Shown here: positions 1 through 9,230 of the stretch, in pieces
How the letters are laid out: every line of letters starts with the position of its first letter
Position numbering within the stretch: position 1 is the first letter of the stretch
Assembly (NCBI GenBank): GCA_002348265.1
Contig: DEAT01000015.1
Coordinates: 1 to 49,736, forward strand
Direction of reading: 5' to 3'
Length of the DNA stretch: 49,736 nt
DNA from: Gemmatimonadales bacterium UBA2975
GTDB lineage: Bacteria; Gemmatimonadota; Gemmatimonadetes; Longimicrobiales; Gaopeijiaceae
The notes under the pieces: generated by a model
What the model was told of the DNA's origin: nothing
Seen by the model: the letters and a program-made list of their open reading frames with translations, nothing else
Databases searched by the model: none
Translations under genes and position numbers: made by a program

Positions 1-2
1 CA

Positions 3-125
3 AGACCATCTAGTTCATCTGACAGAGAGGATGGTGAGCCCCCGGTCAGTTTTGGCGGAGTCGAGCCAGAAAAGATCGACCAATACTTTGATAAGCTTTT
101 AGGATGGGAGGTCGATGAAAAATGA
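3..125 (+). CDS. C-terminal end of an unidentified protein (cut by window edge)
   Basis: The third reading frame is open from the first base of the window to a TGA at 123-125 and gives about 40 residues: a Ser/Asp/Glu/Pro-rich stretch followed by a short segment containing KIDQYFDKLLGW. The stop overlaps the aroQ start as ATGA, the same coupling seen at many other junctions here, which supports it being the real 3' end of an upstream gene. No domain can be recognised from this tail. Confidence 0.55.
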   Translation, partial: RPSSSSDREDGEPPVSFGGVEPEKIDQYFDKLLGWEVDEK

Positions 126-556
126 AGATCGCGGTAATCCATGGCCCTAATCTCAGGCTGCTCGGCAAACGAGAGCCCGAGGTTTACGGTTCTGACACTC
201 TTGATGATGTGAATAATGTGCTGGCTACACTAGCGGACGAGATGGCTGCTGAGATCGAGGTCTTTCAGTCTAATCATGAAGGGGAGCTTCTCGATTACAT
301 CGAGGAGGCGGCCACACGAGTGGACGGGTTCCTGATTAATCCTGGATCATACACACATACATCGATTGCCCTGCGGGATGCCCTCACCGGTGTCGATCGC
401 CCATTCGTTGAATGTCACCTGTCGAATATCTCAAGTCGCGAGCGTTTCCGTCGTCACTCATACTTGGCACCAGTCGCGTCGGGCGTGGTTTATGGCTTTG
501 GCGTCCATAGCTATGTTTTAGGACTACGGGGGCTGCTCGCCCAACTAGAAAGCTGA
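122..556 (+). CDS. aroQ: Type II 3-dehydroquinate dehydratase
   Basis: Cytoplasmic shikimate-pathway enzyme that dehydrates 3-dehydroquinate to 3-dehydroshikimate. At 144 residues it has the normal length of the small type II family. The N-terminal GPNLRLLGKREPEVYG block carries the catalytic Arg17 and Tyr22. Further on are Asn73 in the NPGSYTHTS block, Glu97 and the general acid His99 in VECHLSNI, and the arginines of FRRHSY. All line up with the active-site residues known for the Mycobacterium tuberculosis enzyme. The ATG overlaps the stop of the upstream partial gene by 3 bases. It is followed 36 bases later by efp; aroQ next to efp is a common bacterial arrangement. Confidence 0.96.
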   Translation: MKIAVIHGPNLRLLGKREPEVYGSDTLDDVNNVLATLADEMAAEIEVFQSNHEGELLDYIEEAATRVDGFLINPGSYTHTSIALRDALTGVDRPFVECHLSNISSRERFRRHSYLAPVASGVVYGFGVHSYVLGLRGLLAQLES

Positions 557-591
557 TCCCCGTTACAAAGACTTGAAGAGAGATGACTTGA

Positions 592-1158
592 ATGGCCAGT
601 ACTGCGGATTTCCGCAATGGGATGGTGCTAGAGATCGACGGCGACCTCTGGTCCATTACCTACTTTCAGCACGTCAAACCCGGCAAAGGCGGTGCGTTTG
701 TTCGGACGAAACTGAAGAACGTCCTGAGCGGTTCCGTAGTGGACAAGACTTATCGGGCCGGTGAAAAAGTTAAGGATGTTCGTCTAGAGCGTCGTCCGGT
801 TAACTATTCTTACACTGACGGTGACCTCTACTATTTTATGGATGTGAATACCTTTGATATGATCCCGATTCCGAGGGATTTGGTTGGTGCAGAACAGCTG
901 AAGTTTCTCAAAGAAAACATGGCATGCGAGGGATTGGTTAACGACGAGAAGGTTATCAGTGTAGAGCTTCCTCAGTTTGTGGAGTTGGAAGTCATCCAGA
1001 CAGATCCGGGATTTAAGGGCGATACCGCACAAGGTGCGACCAAGCCTGCAACACTTGAGACGGGTGCCGTAATAAATGTCCCACTATTCGTCGAAGAAGG
1101 GGACGTTCTCAAGATCGACCGTCGTGAAGAAAAATACCTTTCTAGGGTGAACTCATGA
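592..1158 (+). CDS. efp: Elongation factor P
   Basis: EF-P binds ribosomes stalled on consecutive prolines and stimulates peptide bond formation. The 188-residue protein has the family length and the three beta-barrel domains. The tip loop of domain I reads KPGKGGAFVRTKL, with Lys32 as the residue that is beta-lysylated or otherwise modified in lysine-type EF-Ps. No epmA/epmB-like modification genes occur in this window, so the modification state cannot be told. The ATG at 592 lies behind a purine-rich AAGAGAG. The 3' end overlaps accB by four bases (ATGA). Confidence 0.97.
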   Translation: MASTADFRNGMVLEIDGDLWSITYFQHVKPGKGGAFVRTKLKNVLSGSVVDKTYRAGEKVKDVRLERRPVNYSYTDGDLYYFMDVNTFDMIPIPRDLVGAEQLKFLKENMACEGLVNDEKVISVELPQFVELEVIQTDPGFKGDTAQGATKPATLETGAVINVPLFVEEGDVLKIDRREEKYLSRVNS

Positions 1159-1631
1159 TCGACCTCGAATTCATCGAACGTCTAATCCGAGTCTTCGACG
1201 ACAGCGGTGTCGATTCGCTGGAGATCGAGCGCACGGGTACCCGTGTCAGCCTATCGAAAACGCCTCCGTATGTTGGCGCTACTTCTGTCGGAATGCCCGT
1301 TCCCGTGCCTGCGCCGCCGGCGGGGGCCGCTTCAGAGAATATTCAAGTAGTTCCGTCCCCTGAGGAGGACGAGAGGGCCTCTGCCAGTCACCTGATTGAG
1401 GTGACGTCACCAATGGTGGGAACCTTCTATCGTTCGCCAGCACCGGACACTGCACCCTTCGTAGATGTCGGTTCGAAGGTTGCGGAGGGAGAGACCCTTT
1501 GCATCATAGAAGCTATGAAACTGATGAATGAGCTGGAGTGCGAAGTTACCGGTACTATCACTGAGATATGCATTGAAGACGCACAGCCCGTTGAATTCGG
1601 TCAAGTGTTGTTTCGCGTCGATCCTAGTTGA
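1155..1631 (+). CDS. accB: Biotin carboxyl carrier protein of acetyl-CoA carboxylase
   Basis: Carries the biotin that shuttles a carboxyl group from biotin carboxylase to carboxyltransferase, the first committed step of fatty-acid synthesis. The 158 residues show an N-terminal helix region, a Pro/Ala-rich flexible linker (about residues 37-75) and a C-terminal biotinyl domain. Biotin would be attached to Lys122 in EAMKLMNE. The gene overlaps efp by four bases and is followed after 98 bases by accC. Those 98 bases hold only weak dyads. No carboxyltransferase genes (accA, accD) are in the window. Confidence 0.97.
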   Translation: MIDLEFIERLIRVFDDSGVDSLEIERTGTRVSLSKTPPYVGATSVGMPVPVPAPPAGAASENIQVVPSPEEDERASASHLIEVTSPMVGTFYRSPAPDTAPFVDVGSKVAEGETLCIIEAMKLMNELECEVTGTITEICIEDAQPVEFGQVLFRVDPS

Positions 1632-1729
1632 TCCAAACCTCTTTAGCAGCCTAGACCCCTAAATAGGGTTTTCAGTGGACTCGATTCCCTTTCCGCATTC
1701 GGGGTTTTCGCGGTCCGGGAGGCAACCGT

Positions 1730-3088
1730 TTGTTTAACAAAGTACTAATTGCAAATCGCGGAGAGATTGCTCTCCGTATCATTCGCGCCTGCCACGAGCT
1801 TGGCGTCAAGACGGTAGCTGTTTATTCAGAGGCGGACCGGGAATCCCTTCATGTACGGTTTGCAGATGAAGATGTCTGCATCGGTCCTGCTGCTGCTACA
1901 GAGAGCTATCTCAACGTATCCCGTATCATAGCGGCCGCTGAGGTCACAGGTGCGGAGGCGATCCACCCCGGTTATGGCTTCCTTGCTGAGAATGCCGAGT
2001 TCAGTGAGATCTGCGGCCGTTCAGGCATCACTTTTATTGGTCCGACACCTGAGCAGATCCGTCTCATGGGTGATAAGGCAACAGCAAGGGAGACAATGGT
2101 GAAAACCGGAGTTCCGACTGTCCCTGGCTCAGATGGAATCGTGCCGACCGTGGAGGAGGCAATTCCAATTGCGAAAGAGATTGGTTTTCCCGTCATGATC
2201 AAGGCGTCGGCGGGTGGTGGTGGAAAGGGCATGCGAGTTTCAATGGATATTGATGAATTCCCCAAGCGTTTCGCGGCAGCGCAGAATGAGGCTAGAGCAG
2301 CATTTGCGAACTCTGACGTTTATCTTGAGCGTTGTATCCTCAAGCCCCGGCACGTTGAGATCCAGGTATTCGGCGATCAGCATGGGCGAGTGATGCATTT
2401 CGGAGAGCGTGACTGCTCAATACAACGACGTCATCAAAAATTGGTAGAGGAAGCTCCATCGCCGGGTTTGACAGGAGAACTGAGAGCTGAGATGGGCGCG
2501 GCTGCTGTGCGTGCAGCAAAGGCGATCGACTATGTCGGCGCCGGCACGGTCGAGTTTCTCCTCGACGAGGATCGCTCCTTTTACTTTATGGAGATGAATA
2601 CGCGGATCCAAGTTGAACATCCGGTCACTGAAGTGACCACGGGATTCGATCTGCTCAAAGAACAGATCCGGGTTGCTGCGGGGGAACCTATTGCTGCGCC
2701 GGAGGGTGAGATAGTACATCAGAGGCACGCGATTGAGTTCCGGATCAATGCTGAAGATCCTGATCGTAACTTTGCTCCAGGGCCGGGCACCATCACTGCT
2801 TTCCATCCACCGGGTGGCCCAGGGGTTCGATTGGATACGCATGTGTATGCCGGGTACAGAGTCCCACCGCACTACGACTCCTTGCTTGCGAAGCTGATCG
2901 TTAGTGGGAAGACTCGCGAGGAAGCTATAGTCAGGGCTCGGCACGTTCTGGATCACATGGTAATAGAAGGAATTCCAACAACCATACCGTTTCTCCGGGA
3001 GATCGTGGATGACCAGCACTTTGTCGAAGGGGATCTGGATACAGGGTTTGTTGCCCGAGTGATGTCCAAGGATCATCCGGTCCAGTGA
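1730..3088 (+). CDS. accC: Biotin carboxylase subunit of acetyl-CoA carboxylase
   Basis: ATP-dependent carboxylation of the biotin on AccB. The 452-residue length fits AccC. Visible landmarks are the N-terminal NRGEIALRIIRA, the glycine-rich ATP-grasp loop KASAGGGGKGMR, the HFGERDCSIQRRHQK block and EMNTRIQVEHPVTE, which hold the ATP, bicarbonate and biotin-site residues. The start is TTG at 1730, directly encoding FNKVLIANRGE and preceded by GGGAGG at 1717-1722; no upstream ATG gives a better fit. The stop overlaps the next gene's GTG as GTGA. Confidence 0.97.
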   Translation: MFNKVLIANRGEIALRIIRACHELGVKTVAVYSEADRESLHVRFADEDVCIGPAAATESYLNVSRIIAAAEVTGAEAIHPGYGFLAENAEFSEICGRSGITFIGPTPEQIRLMGDKATARETMVKTGVPTVPGSDGIVPTVEEAIPIAKEIGFPVMIKASAGGGGKGMRVSMDIDEFPKRFAAAQNEARAAFANSDVYLERCILKPRHVEIQVFGDQHGRVMHFGERDCSIQRRHQKLVEEAPSPGLTGELRAEMGAAAVRAAKAIDYVGAGTVEFLLDEDRSFYFMEMNTRIQVEHPVTEVTTGFDLLKEQIRVAAGEPIAAPEGEIVHQRHAIEFRINAEDPDRNFAPGPGTITAFHPPGGPGVRLDTHVYAGYRVPPHYDSLLAKLIVSGKTREEAIVRARHVLDHMVIEGIPTTIPFLREIVDDQHFVEGDLDTGFVARVMSKDHPVQ

Positions 3089-3819
3089 GGATAGATACTT
3101 ACTTCACTTTCCAGGAAGTCGATGGAGCCGAGCTCTCTGGTTCCACGGTCGTAGTGATAGATGTTTTAAGAGGGACTACAACGATCGTCGAAGCACTGGC
3201 GAATGGTGCGCGGGAGATTTTCCCAACCGAATCAACAGAGGACGCGGTGAAGCTTGTTTCGTCCCTCGGTCGGGAAGATTCCCTGCTTTGTGGAGAGCGA
3301 AAAGCAGAGAAAGTGGAGGGCTTCGATTTGGGCAACTCGCCGCATGAGTTCACCAGTGAGGTGGTCGCGGGCAAAAAGGTTGTAATGAATTTAGCGAATG
3401 TCACCAGAGCATTACGGCTGGCGCAGGAAGGTGATCGAGTTCTCCCTTGTGCACTGACTAATCTAGGTTCTGTGGCGGAAGAGCTTTCGATGGCAGAGCA
3501 TATTTCCATCATTTGCATAGGACATGAGGATACTTTTTCTCTGGACGACGCCTTGTGTGCGGGGCATCTCATTGAAAGGGTCCTTTCAGGTAAAGAACCA
3601 AAGAAAGATGGAGATCTCGACTTGAATGACGCGACTCGGGCGGTCCGTGCGTTTGCTCAAGCCCGAAAGCCGACCGAGAGTTTCCTGAGTCTATCAGCCG
3701 CAGGGCGCGCCGTGATAAGAGTGGGACTAGGGGATGACCTCGCACTATGTGCAGACGTCGATCGCCACGATTTTGTGGTGGAGATGGTAGACCAGTCGAT
3801 CACCCGAGCCGGAGCCTGA
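3085..3819 (+). CDS. ComB-like 2-phosphosulfolactate phosphatase family protein
   Basis: The ComB family contains Mg-dependent 2-phosphosulfolactate phosphatases, best known from coenzyme M synthesis in methanogens; many bacteria carry homologues of uncertain role. The 244 residues match the family length. Recognisable blocks are VVIDVLRGTTTIVEAL near residue 23 and CGERKAEKVEGFDLGNSP near 68. The block that in relatives reads roughly TTNGTRAL is here NLANVTRAL, a notable change. It sits between accC (GTGA overlap) and ftsK (7-base gap), with no other sulfolactate or coenzyme M gene nearby, so the biochemical substrate should be left open. Confidence 0.8.
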   Translation: MRIDTYFTFQEVDGAELSGSTVVVIDVLRGTTTIVEALANGAREIFPTESTEDAVKLVSSLGREDSLLCGERKAEKVEGFDLGNSPHEFTSEVVAGKKVVMNLANVTRALRLAQEGDRVLPCALTNLGSVAEELSMAEHISIICIGHEDTFSLDDALCAGHLIERVLSGKEPKKDGDLDLNDATRAVRAFAQARKPTESFLSLSAAGRAVIRVGLGDDLALCADVDRHDFVVEMVDQSITRAGA

Positions 3820-3826
3820 CCGGATA

Positions 3827-6349
3827 GTGACCTCCAAGAGAAAGACCTCAAAGAGGGGGCGATCCAAGAAGAACAAGGGTGGAAACAGCTTGCTGTCTCG
3901 AGAGCAACGGCGAGAGATAGCAGCGGTGGCGGCGCTTGGGGTCGCCGTTCTTTTTTTGCTCTCACTTTTTCCGACTGAGCTATTTGGTTCGCGCAGTTTA
4001 GAGTGGTTCCCCTCAGGCAACATGGTGGGGGTCTTTGGCGCTACGATTCGCGACATTTTGTTTTCTCTGGTGGGTGTCGCGTCCGTCATAGTACCGGTGG
4101 TTGTGATCTTCCTCGGGCTGCAACTGGGTGGATGGATGGTGTCCTCGAGGGCTTTGCGGTTTGGGCTCCTCTTTTTTGGAATGCTTTTTCTTGTTCCTAT
4201 TGCCACTTGGATCGCGACACAGTCATCAATGTCCGCGGGGTGGGTAGGCATGACGTTAGGGTATCCTCTGGTCGGATTGCTTGGAGTGGTGGGAGGCACG
4301 GTCGTCACGACAACTGCGTTCGTTGCTCTCTGTGTAACAACTTTGGGGTGGAATCCCCTGAGATCGTTGGGCCGAGGGTTTATGGCCGGTGGAGACGCGG
4401 CTGGTCGAACGATGAAAGTCGTTGCTGATCGCGGTCGGGAAGTGGCAGCTCAGGCACTTGCTGATCAACGTGAGCGCGAGCTTGCGAACCAGGTTGTGAT
4501 TCCAGTAGAGGGAATGGAGCCAGAGTGGGCAAAGGAGGAGGAGGACATCCCTCAAGATGTCACATGCTCCGTAGAGCAATCGACTGTTGATCCAGTGTCC
4601 GAGCTCTCTACGGACGTGGAGATGACCTATGAAGCGGAGCTGGACGACGATCCTGCTATAGGTACTGGACACAACGCAGCGTCTGATGAAGTCGGGGACG
4701 AGTCTGCTGAGGAACTCGCCTCAGAAAAAGACCCGAAGGGTGAAGATTTGGATCCATCAAGGTTAGACGGTCAGGCCGGAATGGATGATCTAAATGCGGG
4801 CGTTCCAGTGGAGCATGAGGTTCCGCCAGTAGATCTTCTGAGCGCCCCCGAGAGTGGGGACCGTGCGAGCATGGAGAGACAGCTTGATGAGCTCGGTCAG
4901 GTGCTCATTGAAAAACTTGCGACTTTCAACATCAAAAGCTCTCTCGGTGGGCGCACGACCGGTCCTGTTGTGACCCAGTTCGAAGTCGTACCAGCGCCAG
5001 GTGTGAAGGTGAACCGTATTGCCAATCTTGACGCAGATTTAGCATTAGCAATGAAAGCTCGAACGATCCGGATCGTGGCGCCTATTCCGGGTAAAGGAGC
5101 TGTCGGTGTTGAGATCCCGAACCCAAATGCCGAGATCGTTAACCTACGTGAGATCCTCGAAGCCCAAGAGTTCGGAGTGGCCAAAGGAGTGCTGCCTCTC
5201 GCTTTAGGAAAAGACTTGAATGGCAAACCATATGTTTCGCCACTCGAGAAGATGCCTCATGTATTGATCGCTGGCGCGACTGGGGCTGGAAAATCGGTGT
5301 GTCTCAACACGATAGTGACGAGTTTGGTGTATCGGCACACACCAGAAACACTCCGCCTCCTTTTGATTGATCCTAAGATGGTTGAGCTCTCAGTCTATTC
5401 CCGATTGCCTCATCTCCGTCACAACGTGGTAACTGACCCTCGGGATGCTGCGGGGGTGTTGAAGTGGGCAGTTATGGAGATGGAACGTCGCTATGAACTC
5501 CTCAAGGCAAACTACGTCCGTTCGATCAGCGAGTTCAACAATAAGGTGCGAGAGGGCCAAGCACTCCGTCGTAGCACTCCCAAAGGCCATGACGCGGACG
5601 AGGATAGGTGGATTTATTCGGAAGGCATCATGCCTTACATAGTTGTTGTTGTAGACGAGCTTGCCGATCTAATGATGACTGTACAGTCTGAAGTAGAGAA
5701 GCCTCTTACGCAGCTAGCTCAAAAAGCACGAGCAATTGGAATTCATCTGATCGTAGCGACACAGCGTCCTTCTGTGAACGTTATTACTGGGCTCATAAAG
5801 GCCAATTTTCCAACTCGGATCGCGTTCCGAGTAGCATCTAAGACCGATTCACGAACCATTCTTGACCAGAACGGGGCCGACGCGCTGCTCGGCAATGGTG
5901 ATATGCTCTTTTTGCCGCCTGGAGGTAGCGTGCCTGTTCGGATCCAAGGAGCGTTCCTTCCGACAGAGGATACAGAGCGTCTGATGGGGTGGTATGTGGA
6001 ACTGCTCGATCGTCATGCGGAAGAGGTAGGTCATTCGATCGACGTGGCCAATGAGCCGGATATCCTGGAGGAGGTGCGGGGTGCGGAACTAGAAGAATCT
6101 GAAGTGGGTCCTGACGAAATAAAGGGTGATTGGGACGGCCTTTTTGTGAAGGCAGCAGAGGTCTGCATTCAGAACGGGACCGGATCTACGTCACTCTTGC
6201 AGCGTAAGCTGGGTATAGGATACGGACGAGCAGCACGAATAGTGGACCAGCTTCACGATGCGGGTGTGCTCGGTCCATCGGAAGGATCGAAGGGACGTGA
6301 GGTCCTCATGATGTTGGACGAACTAAAAAAGTTTATGGCTGGAGACTGA
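3827..6349 (+). CDS. ftsK: DNA translocase FtsK
   Basis: Septum-anchored hexameric DNA motor that clears and aligns chromosome termini at division. The 840 residues show a basic N-terminus, several hydrophobic membrane segments between about residues 30 and 165, an acidic low-complexity linker (about 220-345), the alpha/beta motor domain and a C-terminal winged-helix gamma domain. Walker A is GATGAGKS at 483-490 and Walker B is VVVVDELADL with Asp610-Glu611. The gamma domain around LLQRKLGIGYGRAARIVDQL would read KOPS-type polarity sequences. Translation starts at GTG 3827. Confidence 0.96.
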   Translation: MTSKRKTSKRGRSKKNKGGNSLLSREQRREIAAVAALGVAVLFLLSLFPTELFGSRSLEWFPSGNMVGVFGATIRDILFSLVGVASVIVPVVVIFLGLQLGGWMVSSRALRFGLLFFGMLFLVPIATWIATQSSMSAGWVGMTLGYPLVGLLGVVGGTVVTTTAFVALCVTTLGWNPLRSLGRGFMAGGDAAGRTMKVVADRGREVAAQALADQRERELANQVVIPVEGMEPEWAKEEEDIPQDVTCSVEQSTVDPVSELSTDVEMTYEAELDDDPAIGTGHNAASDEVGDESAEELASEKDPKGEDLDPSRLDGQAGMDDLNAGVPVEHEVPPVDLLSAPESGDRASMERQLDELGQVLIEKLATFNIKSSLGGRTTGPVVTQFEVVPAPGVKVNRIANLDADLALAMKARTIRIVAPIPGKGAVGVEIPNPNAEIVNLREILEAQEFGVAKGVLPLALGKDLNGKPYVSPLEKMPHVLIAGATGAGKSVCLNTIVTSLVYRHTPETLRLLLIDPKMVELSVYSRLPHLRHNVVTDPRDAAGVLKWAVMEMERRYELLKANYVRSISEFNNKVREGQALRRSTPKGHDADEDRWIYSEGIMPYIVVVVDELADLMMTVQSEVEKPLTQLAQKARAIGIHLIVATQRPSVNVITGLIKANFPTRIAFRVASKTDSRTILDQNGADALLGNGDMLFLPPGGSVPVRIQGAFLPTEDTERLMGWYVELLDRHAEEVGHSIDVANEPDILEEVRGAELEESEVGPDEIKGDWDGLFVKAAEVCIQNGTGSTSLLQRKLGIGYGRAARIVDQLHDAGVLGPSEGSKGREVLMMLDELKKFMAGD

Positions 6350-6353
6350 TCCG

Positions 6354-7043
6354 ATGTGGGAGATAAATGTGACCCGGTTGTCGGGGTCGGTCTCCCCATG
6401 GGTGGCGTTAGGAATGGTACTCTTGGTTGGATGGCATCCCAGGGACGCCGGCGCCCAAGACATAGGTCTTGAAGTTCTTAAGAAGGCGGCAGTTCGATAC
6501 GGGGACGTCGAGACATTCTGTGCCGACTTCACGCAGCACCTGTACGTGCCGCTTCTTGGCAGTGAGCGCAGTGGGACCGGTCGCTTGTGTCAAGCTAAGC
6601 CGAACCTCTTTGCGATGCGTTTTGATAACCCGGAAGGGGATCTCATAGTGGTCGATGGGATGTTTACGTGGGTGTATTTCCCGAGTAACGATGAGAAAAC
6701 CGTCCTTAAGACGTCGGCGGATCGGAGCGCGGGAGGAAGAGATTTTCATCGGGAATTTCTTGAGAATCCGGGTGCTAAATACGCGGTCACATACGAAAGT
6801 GCGGAGGATGTTGAGGAATGGTCGACTCATCGTCTGCGAATGGTTCCTAGGCTCAGCATGAGCTACCGCTCTGCCACGATTTGGATCGACCGGGGTGCAC
6901 CTGTGTTACGCCGCATCCAAATGGAGGAAGCCAACGGTAACGTTCGGACCATCACGATGGGAAATGTCGGGTTCGACGCTGACCCCGGATCGGACTTCTT
7001 CACGTTTACGCCTCCATCTGGAGTGTTGGTGATGGTCCGCTGA
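6354..7043 (+). CDS. lolA: LolA-family outer-membrane lipoprotein carrier
   Basis: Periplasmic chaperone that ferries lipoproteins from the inner-membrane LolCDE complex to the outer membrane. The 229 residues begin with a signal peptide whose hydrophobic core is VALGMVLLVGW, with probable cleavage after AGAQ. Then follow features typical of LolA: CADFTQ, GTGRLCQAKPNLFAMRF, a D-G-x-x-x-W-V-Y-F-P motif and a C-terminal FFTFTPPSGV. The gene starts four bases after the ftsK stop. Its presence is one of the clearest signs of an outer membrane. ATG 6354 is used here; a start a few codons later would still leave an export signal. Confidence 0.9.
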   Translation: MWEINVTRLSGSVSPWVALGMVLLVGWHPRDAGAQDIGLEVLKKAAVRYGDVETFCADFTQHLYVPLLGSERSGTGRLCQAKPNLFAMRFDNPEGDLIVVDGMFTWVYFPSNDEKTVLKTSADRSAGGRDFHREFLENPGAKYAVTYESAEDVEEWSTHRLRMVPRLSMSYRSATIWIDRGAPVLRRIQMEEANGNVRTITMGNVGFDADPGSDFFTFTPPSGVLVMVR

Positions 7044-7056
7044 TGGGAGGCCCAAG

Positions 7057-8535
7057 ATGAATCGGAGGAGGGATCTTCCAGTTTTTCCTCTGTCTCGAAC
7101 TCCGGTTCGCTCTAGTATTTCGAATCACGCGGAAATCGTTTATCACGAATTCGATGATGTTGGTGAGGAAGATGGTCCGCGCATAGCACTGGTGACACTG
7201 GGGTGCGACAAGAACACGGTGGACTCAGAACGCACCATGGCAGCTCTTTTGGGACATGGCGCCCGAGTCTCCTCCGATGTCCAAGACGCAGAAGTCATAA
7301 TTGTGAATACATGTGGCTTCATCCGGTCGGCTAAGGAGCAATCGATCGAGACTATTTTGGACGCATGTGCGATGAAGGGAGAAGGAGGCGTTCGGGCTGT
7401 AGTTGCTGTGGGGTGTTTGGTCCAACGACACGGCGATGAACTCGCCAAGGAAATCCCCGAAGTGGATCTTTTCCTGGGCCTCACTGAACTTCCGAAACTA
7501 GTAACGGAGCTTCGGGGTCTAGGATTCTTGCCGGATAAGTCGACCCCTGTTCCTCTAATGGAGAGGCCGCTCCGCCTTCTTTCAAGCGAGTTGCGTCACA
7601 CGTCCTATCTTAAGGTCAGTGAGGGTTGTGACCATACGTGTGCGTTCTGCGCTATCCCGATGATGAGGGGATTACACCGATCACAGCCCATAAACCACTT
7701 GGTAAGAGAAGCGTCCGGTCTGCATGCCGCTGGTGTTCAAGAGATCAACATCGTATCGCAGGATACGACGTGGTACGGGCGTGATCTTCGGCGACATGAC
7801 TCTGAGGCACCGCTTCTGCCAGATCTCTTACGAGCTCTGCTCGAAGGTACGGCGATTCCCTGGTATCGACTCTTCTATATGTATCCGTCAGGTATCACTC
7901 GGGAATTGGTGGACTTGTTAGCATCTGAAAGTCGAATCCTTCCCTACTTAGACATGCCTATTCAGCATGGTAGTGATCGAATTCTGACTCTGATGCGCCG
8001 ACCAGAGAGAAGGGAAACGATTATCGAACGCGCAGGTTGGTTGAGGGAAGCGATTCCTGGACTGACGCTTCGCACGACTGTGATTGTTGGTTTTCCTGGT
8101 GAGTCTGAGGACGACTTTAGTCAAATGTTGGAGCTTCTTGAAGAAATTCAATTTGAACGGGTCGGGGCGTTTACCTATTCGGTAGAGGAGGGGACACGAG
8201 CCGAAAGACTCCCTGATCACGTTCCGCGGGATGTGATGGATGACAGATTGGAGGAACTAATGGAACTTCAGCGAGCGATCTCGTTCGAGAGAAATTCTAT
8301 GTATGTCGGAAGAGAGACAGATGTTCTTGTTGATCAATCTCTAAACGATGATCCTGAGTATGGGGCGGTCGGTCGCACAGATGGACAAGCCGTGGATGTG
8401 GATGGGGTTACCCATTTGATAGGCTCGGGCGTGTGGAAGCCAGGAGAGTTTGTTCGAGCTCGTGTAGTGGGTGCACATGACTATGATCTAGTCGCTGAAA
8501 TTGTTGAGACAACACACCAATCGACATCATCCTGA
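7057..8535 (+). CDS. rimO: Ribosomal protein S12 methylthiotransferase RimO
   Basis: Radical-SAM enzyme that adds a methylthio group to the conserved aspartate of ribosomal protein S12. The 492-residue protein has the N-terminal UPF0004 domain with Cys50, Cys86 and Cys120 for one iron-sulfur cluster and the radical-SAM CDHTCAFC motif with Cys191, Cys195 and Cys198 for the second. A C-terminal TRAM domain follows. The sequence LGCDKNTVDSE separates RimO from the tRNA enzyme MiaB. About 40 poorly conserved residues precede the first domain, so the true start could lie further in. The stop and the next ATG overlap by one base (TGATG). Confidence 0.94.
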   Translation: MNRRRDLPVFPLSRTPVRSSISNHAEIVYHEFDDVGEEDGPRIALVTLGCDKNTVDSERTMAALLGHGARVSSDVQDAEVIIVNTCGFIRSAKEQSIETILDACAMKGEGGVRAVVAVGCLVQRHGDELAKEIPEVDLFLGLTELPKLVTELRGLGFLPDKSTPVPLMERPLRLLSSELRHTSYLKVSEGCDHTCAFCAIPMMRGLHRSQPINHLVREASGLHAAGVQEINIVSQDTTWYGRDLRRHDSEAPLLPDLLRALLEGTAIPWYRLFYMYPSGITRELVDLLASESRILPYLDMPIQHGSDRILTLMRRPERRETIIERAGWLREAIPGLTLRTTVIVGFPGESEDDFSQMLELLEEIQFERVGAFTYSVEEGTRAERLPDHVPRDVMDDRLEELMELQRAISFERNSMYVGRETDVLVDQSLNDDPEYGAVGRTDGQAVDVDGVTHLIGSGVWKPGEFVRARVVGAHDYDLVAEIVETTHQSTSS

Positions 8536-9212
8536 TGACGGTTTGTAGGGAGGTCGTCGGTGCGGTGGTATCGTTGACGGTTTTTTGTTCCAGCCTCTGT
8601 GCTCAGGACATTGCGCGTGTCAGCAACGAGCACCTCTCGTTTCGTGGGGTTGCACTTGAGTATGGTTACCTGTGGGCGGACCGCGTAATCAACACGACGT
8701 CGTACGGAGTGCGTTTTGATCTCGGGTATGCCGCTACTGGGGTGCGTTTTGTTCCTTCACTGATGTACTGGACCTCATCAATGAACGCGGGTGACATCGT
8801 CGAGCTTAAGGATCGTGTCCAGGATCTTGTGGAGGAGCAGAATGATGGAGTACGACCTGCGCTAGATCTGGGGCGAATCGACTACACTGATATAGCTGTC
8901 GGTGCAGACGTGCATGTCGTCTGGGAGCTTCCGATGGACGTCCTGACGTTCGGAGGTTTGGGTGTCACTGCTCACGTTATAGATGGAGATGGTGAGGTTA
9001 TCAGGGGTACTTTCGTAGAAGACCTTCTGGACTCGGTGGAGGCAGGCTTCAATCTTCACGTCGGCACCGAGTACCCAATCACTGACGGTATGCGCTTTTA
9101 CGCGAATGGGCGGTATGAGGTCATGCCCGATCTGCAATACCTTCAGGTACGTCTGGGTTGGCAGTTTATGTGGGGTCCCAATGTGCCAGGCGAAGGTAGA
9201 GGAAGTAATTGA
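8535..9212 (+). CDS. Putative outer-membrane beta-barrel protein
   Basis: Unrecognised 225-residue exported protein. It begins with a signal peptide (hydrophobic VVGAVVSLTVFCSSLCAQ). The rest alternates polar and hydrophobic or aromatic residues in strand-length runs such as GVALEYGYLW, GVRFDLGYAATGVRFVP and MRFYANGRYEV. It ends in LQVRLGWQFMWG plus a short polar tail. This is the usual look of a small outer-membrane barrel, although the final residue is not the classical aromatic. The start is coupled to rimO by TGATG. Function unknown; the neighbours give no hint beyond lolA two genes upstream. Confidence 0.65.
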   Translation: MTVCREVVGAVVSLTVFCSSLCAQDIARVSNEHLSFRGVALEYGYLWADRVINTTSYGVRFDLGYAATGVRFVPSLMYWTSSMNAGDIVELKDRVQDLVEEQNDGVRPALDLGRIDYTDIAVGADVHVVWELPMDVLTFGGLGVTAHVIDGDGEVIRGTFVEDLLDSVEAGFNLHVGTEYPITDGMRFYANGRYEVMPDLQYLQVRLGWQFMWGPNVPGEGRGSN

Positions 9213-9230
9213 CTTCCGTTTGCGTAGCTC

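Noticed and set aside
1632..1729. Terminator or attenuator between accB and accC
   Set aside because: The dyads (CCCTA/TAGGG with a two-base loop, and a weak CCGC/GCGG) are too poor to support a call.
2417..3076. 219-codon open frame on the - strand inside accC
   Set aside because: It lies fully antisense to a clear accC and its translation has no family features.
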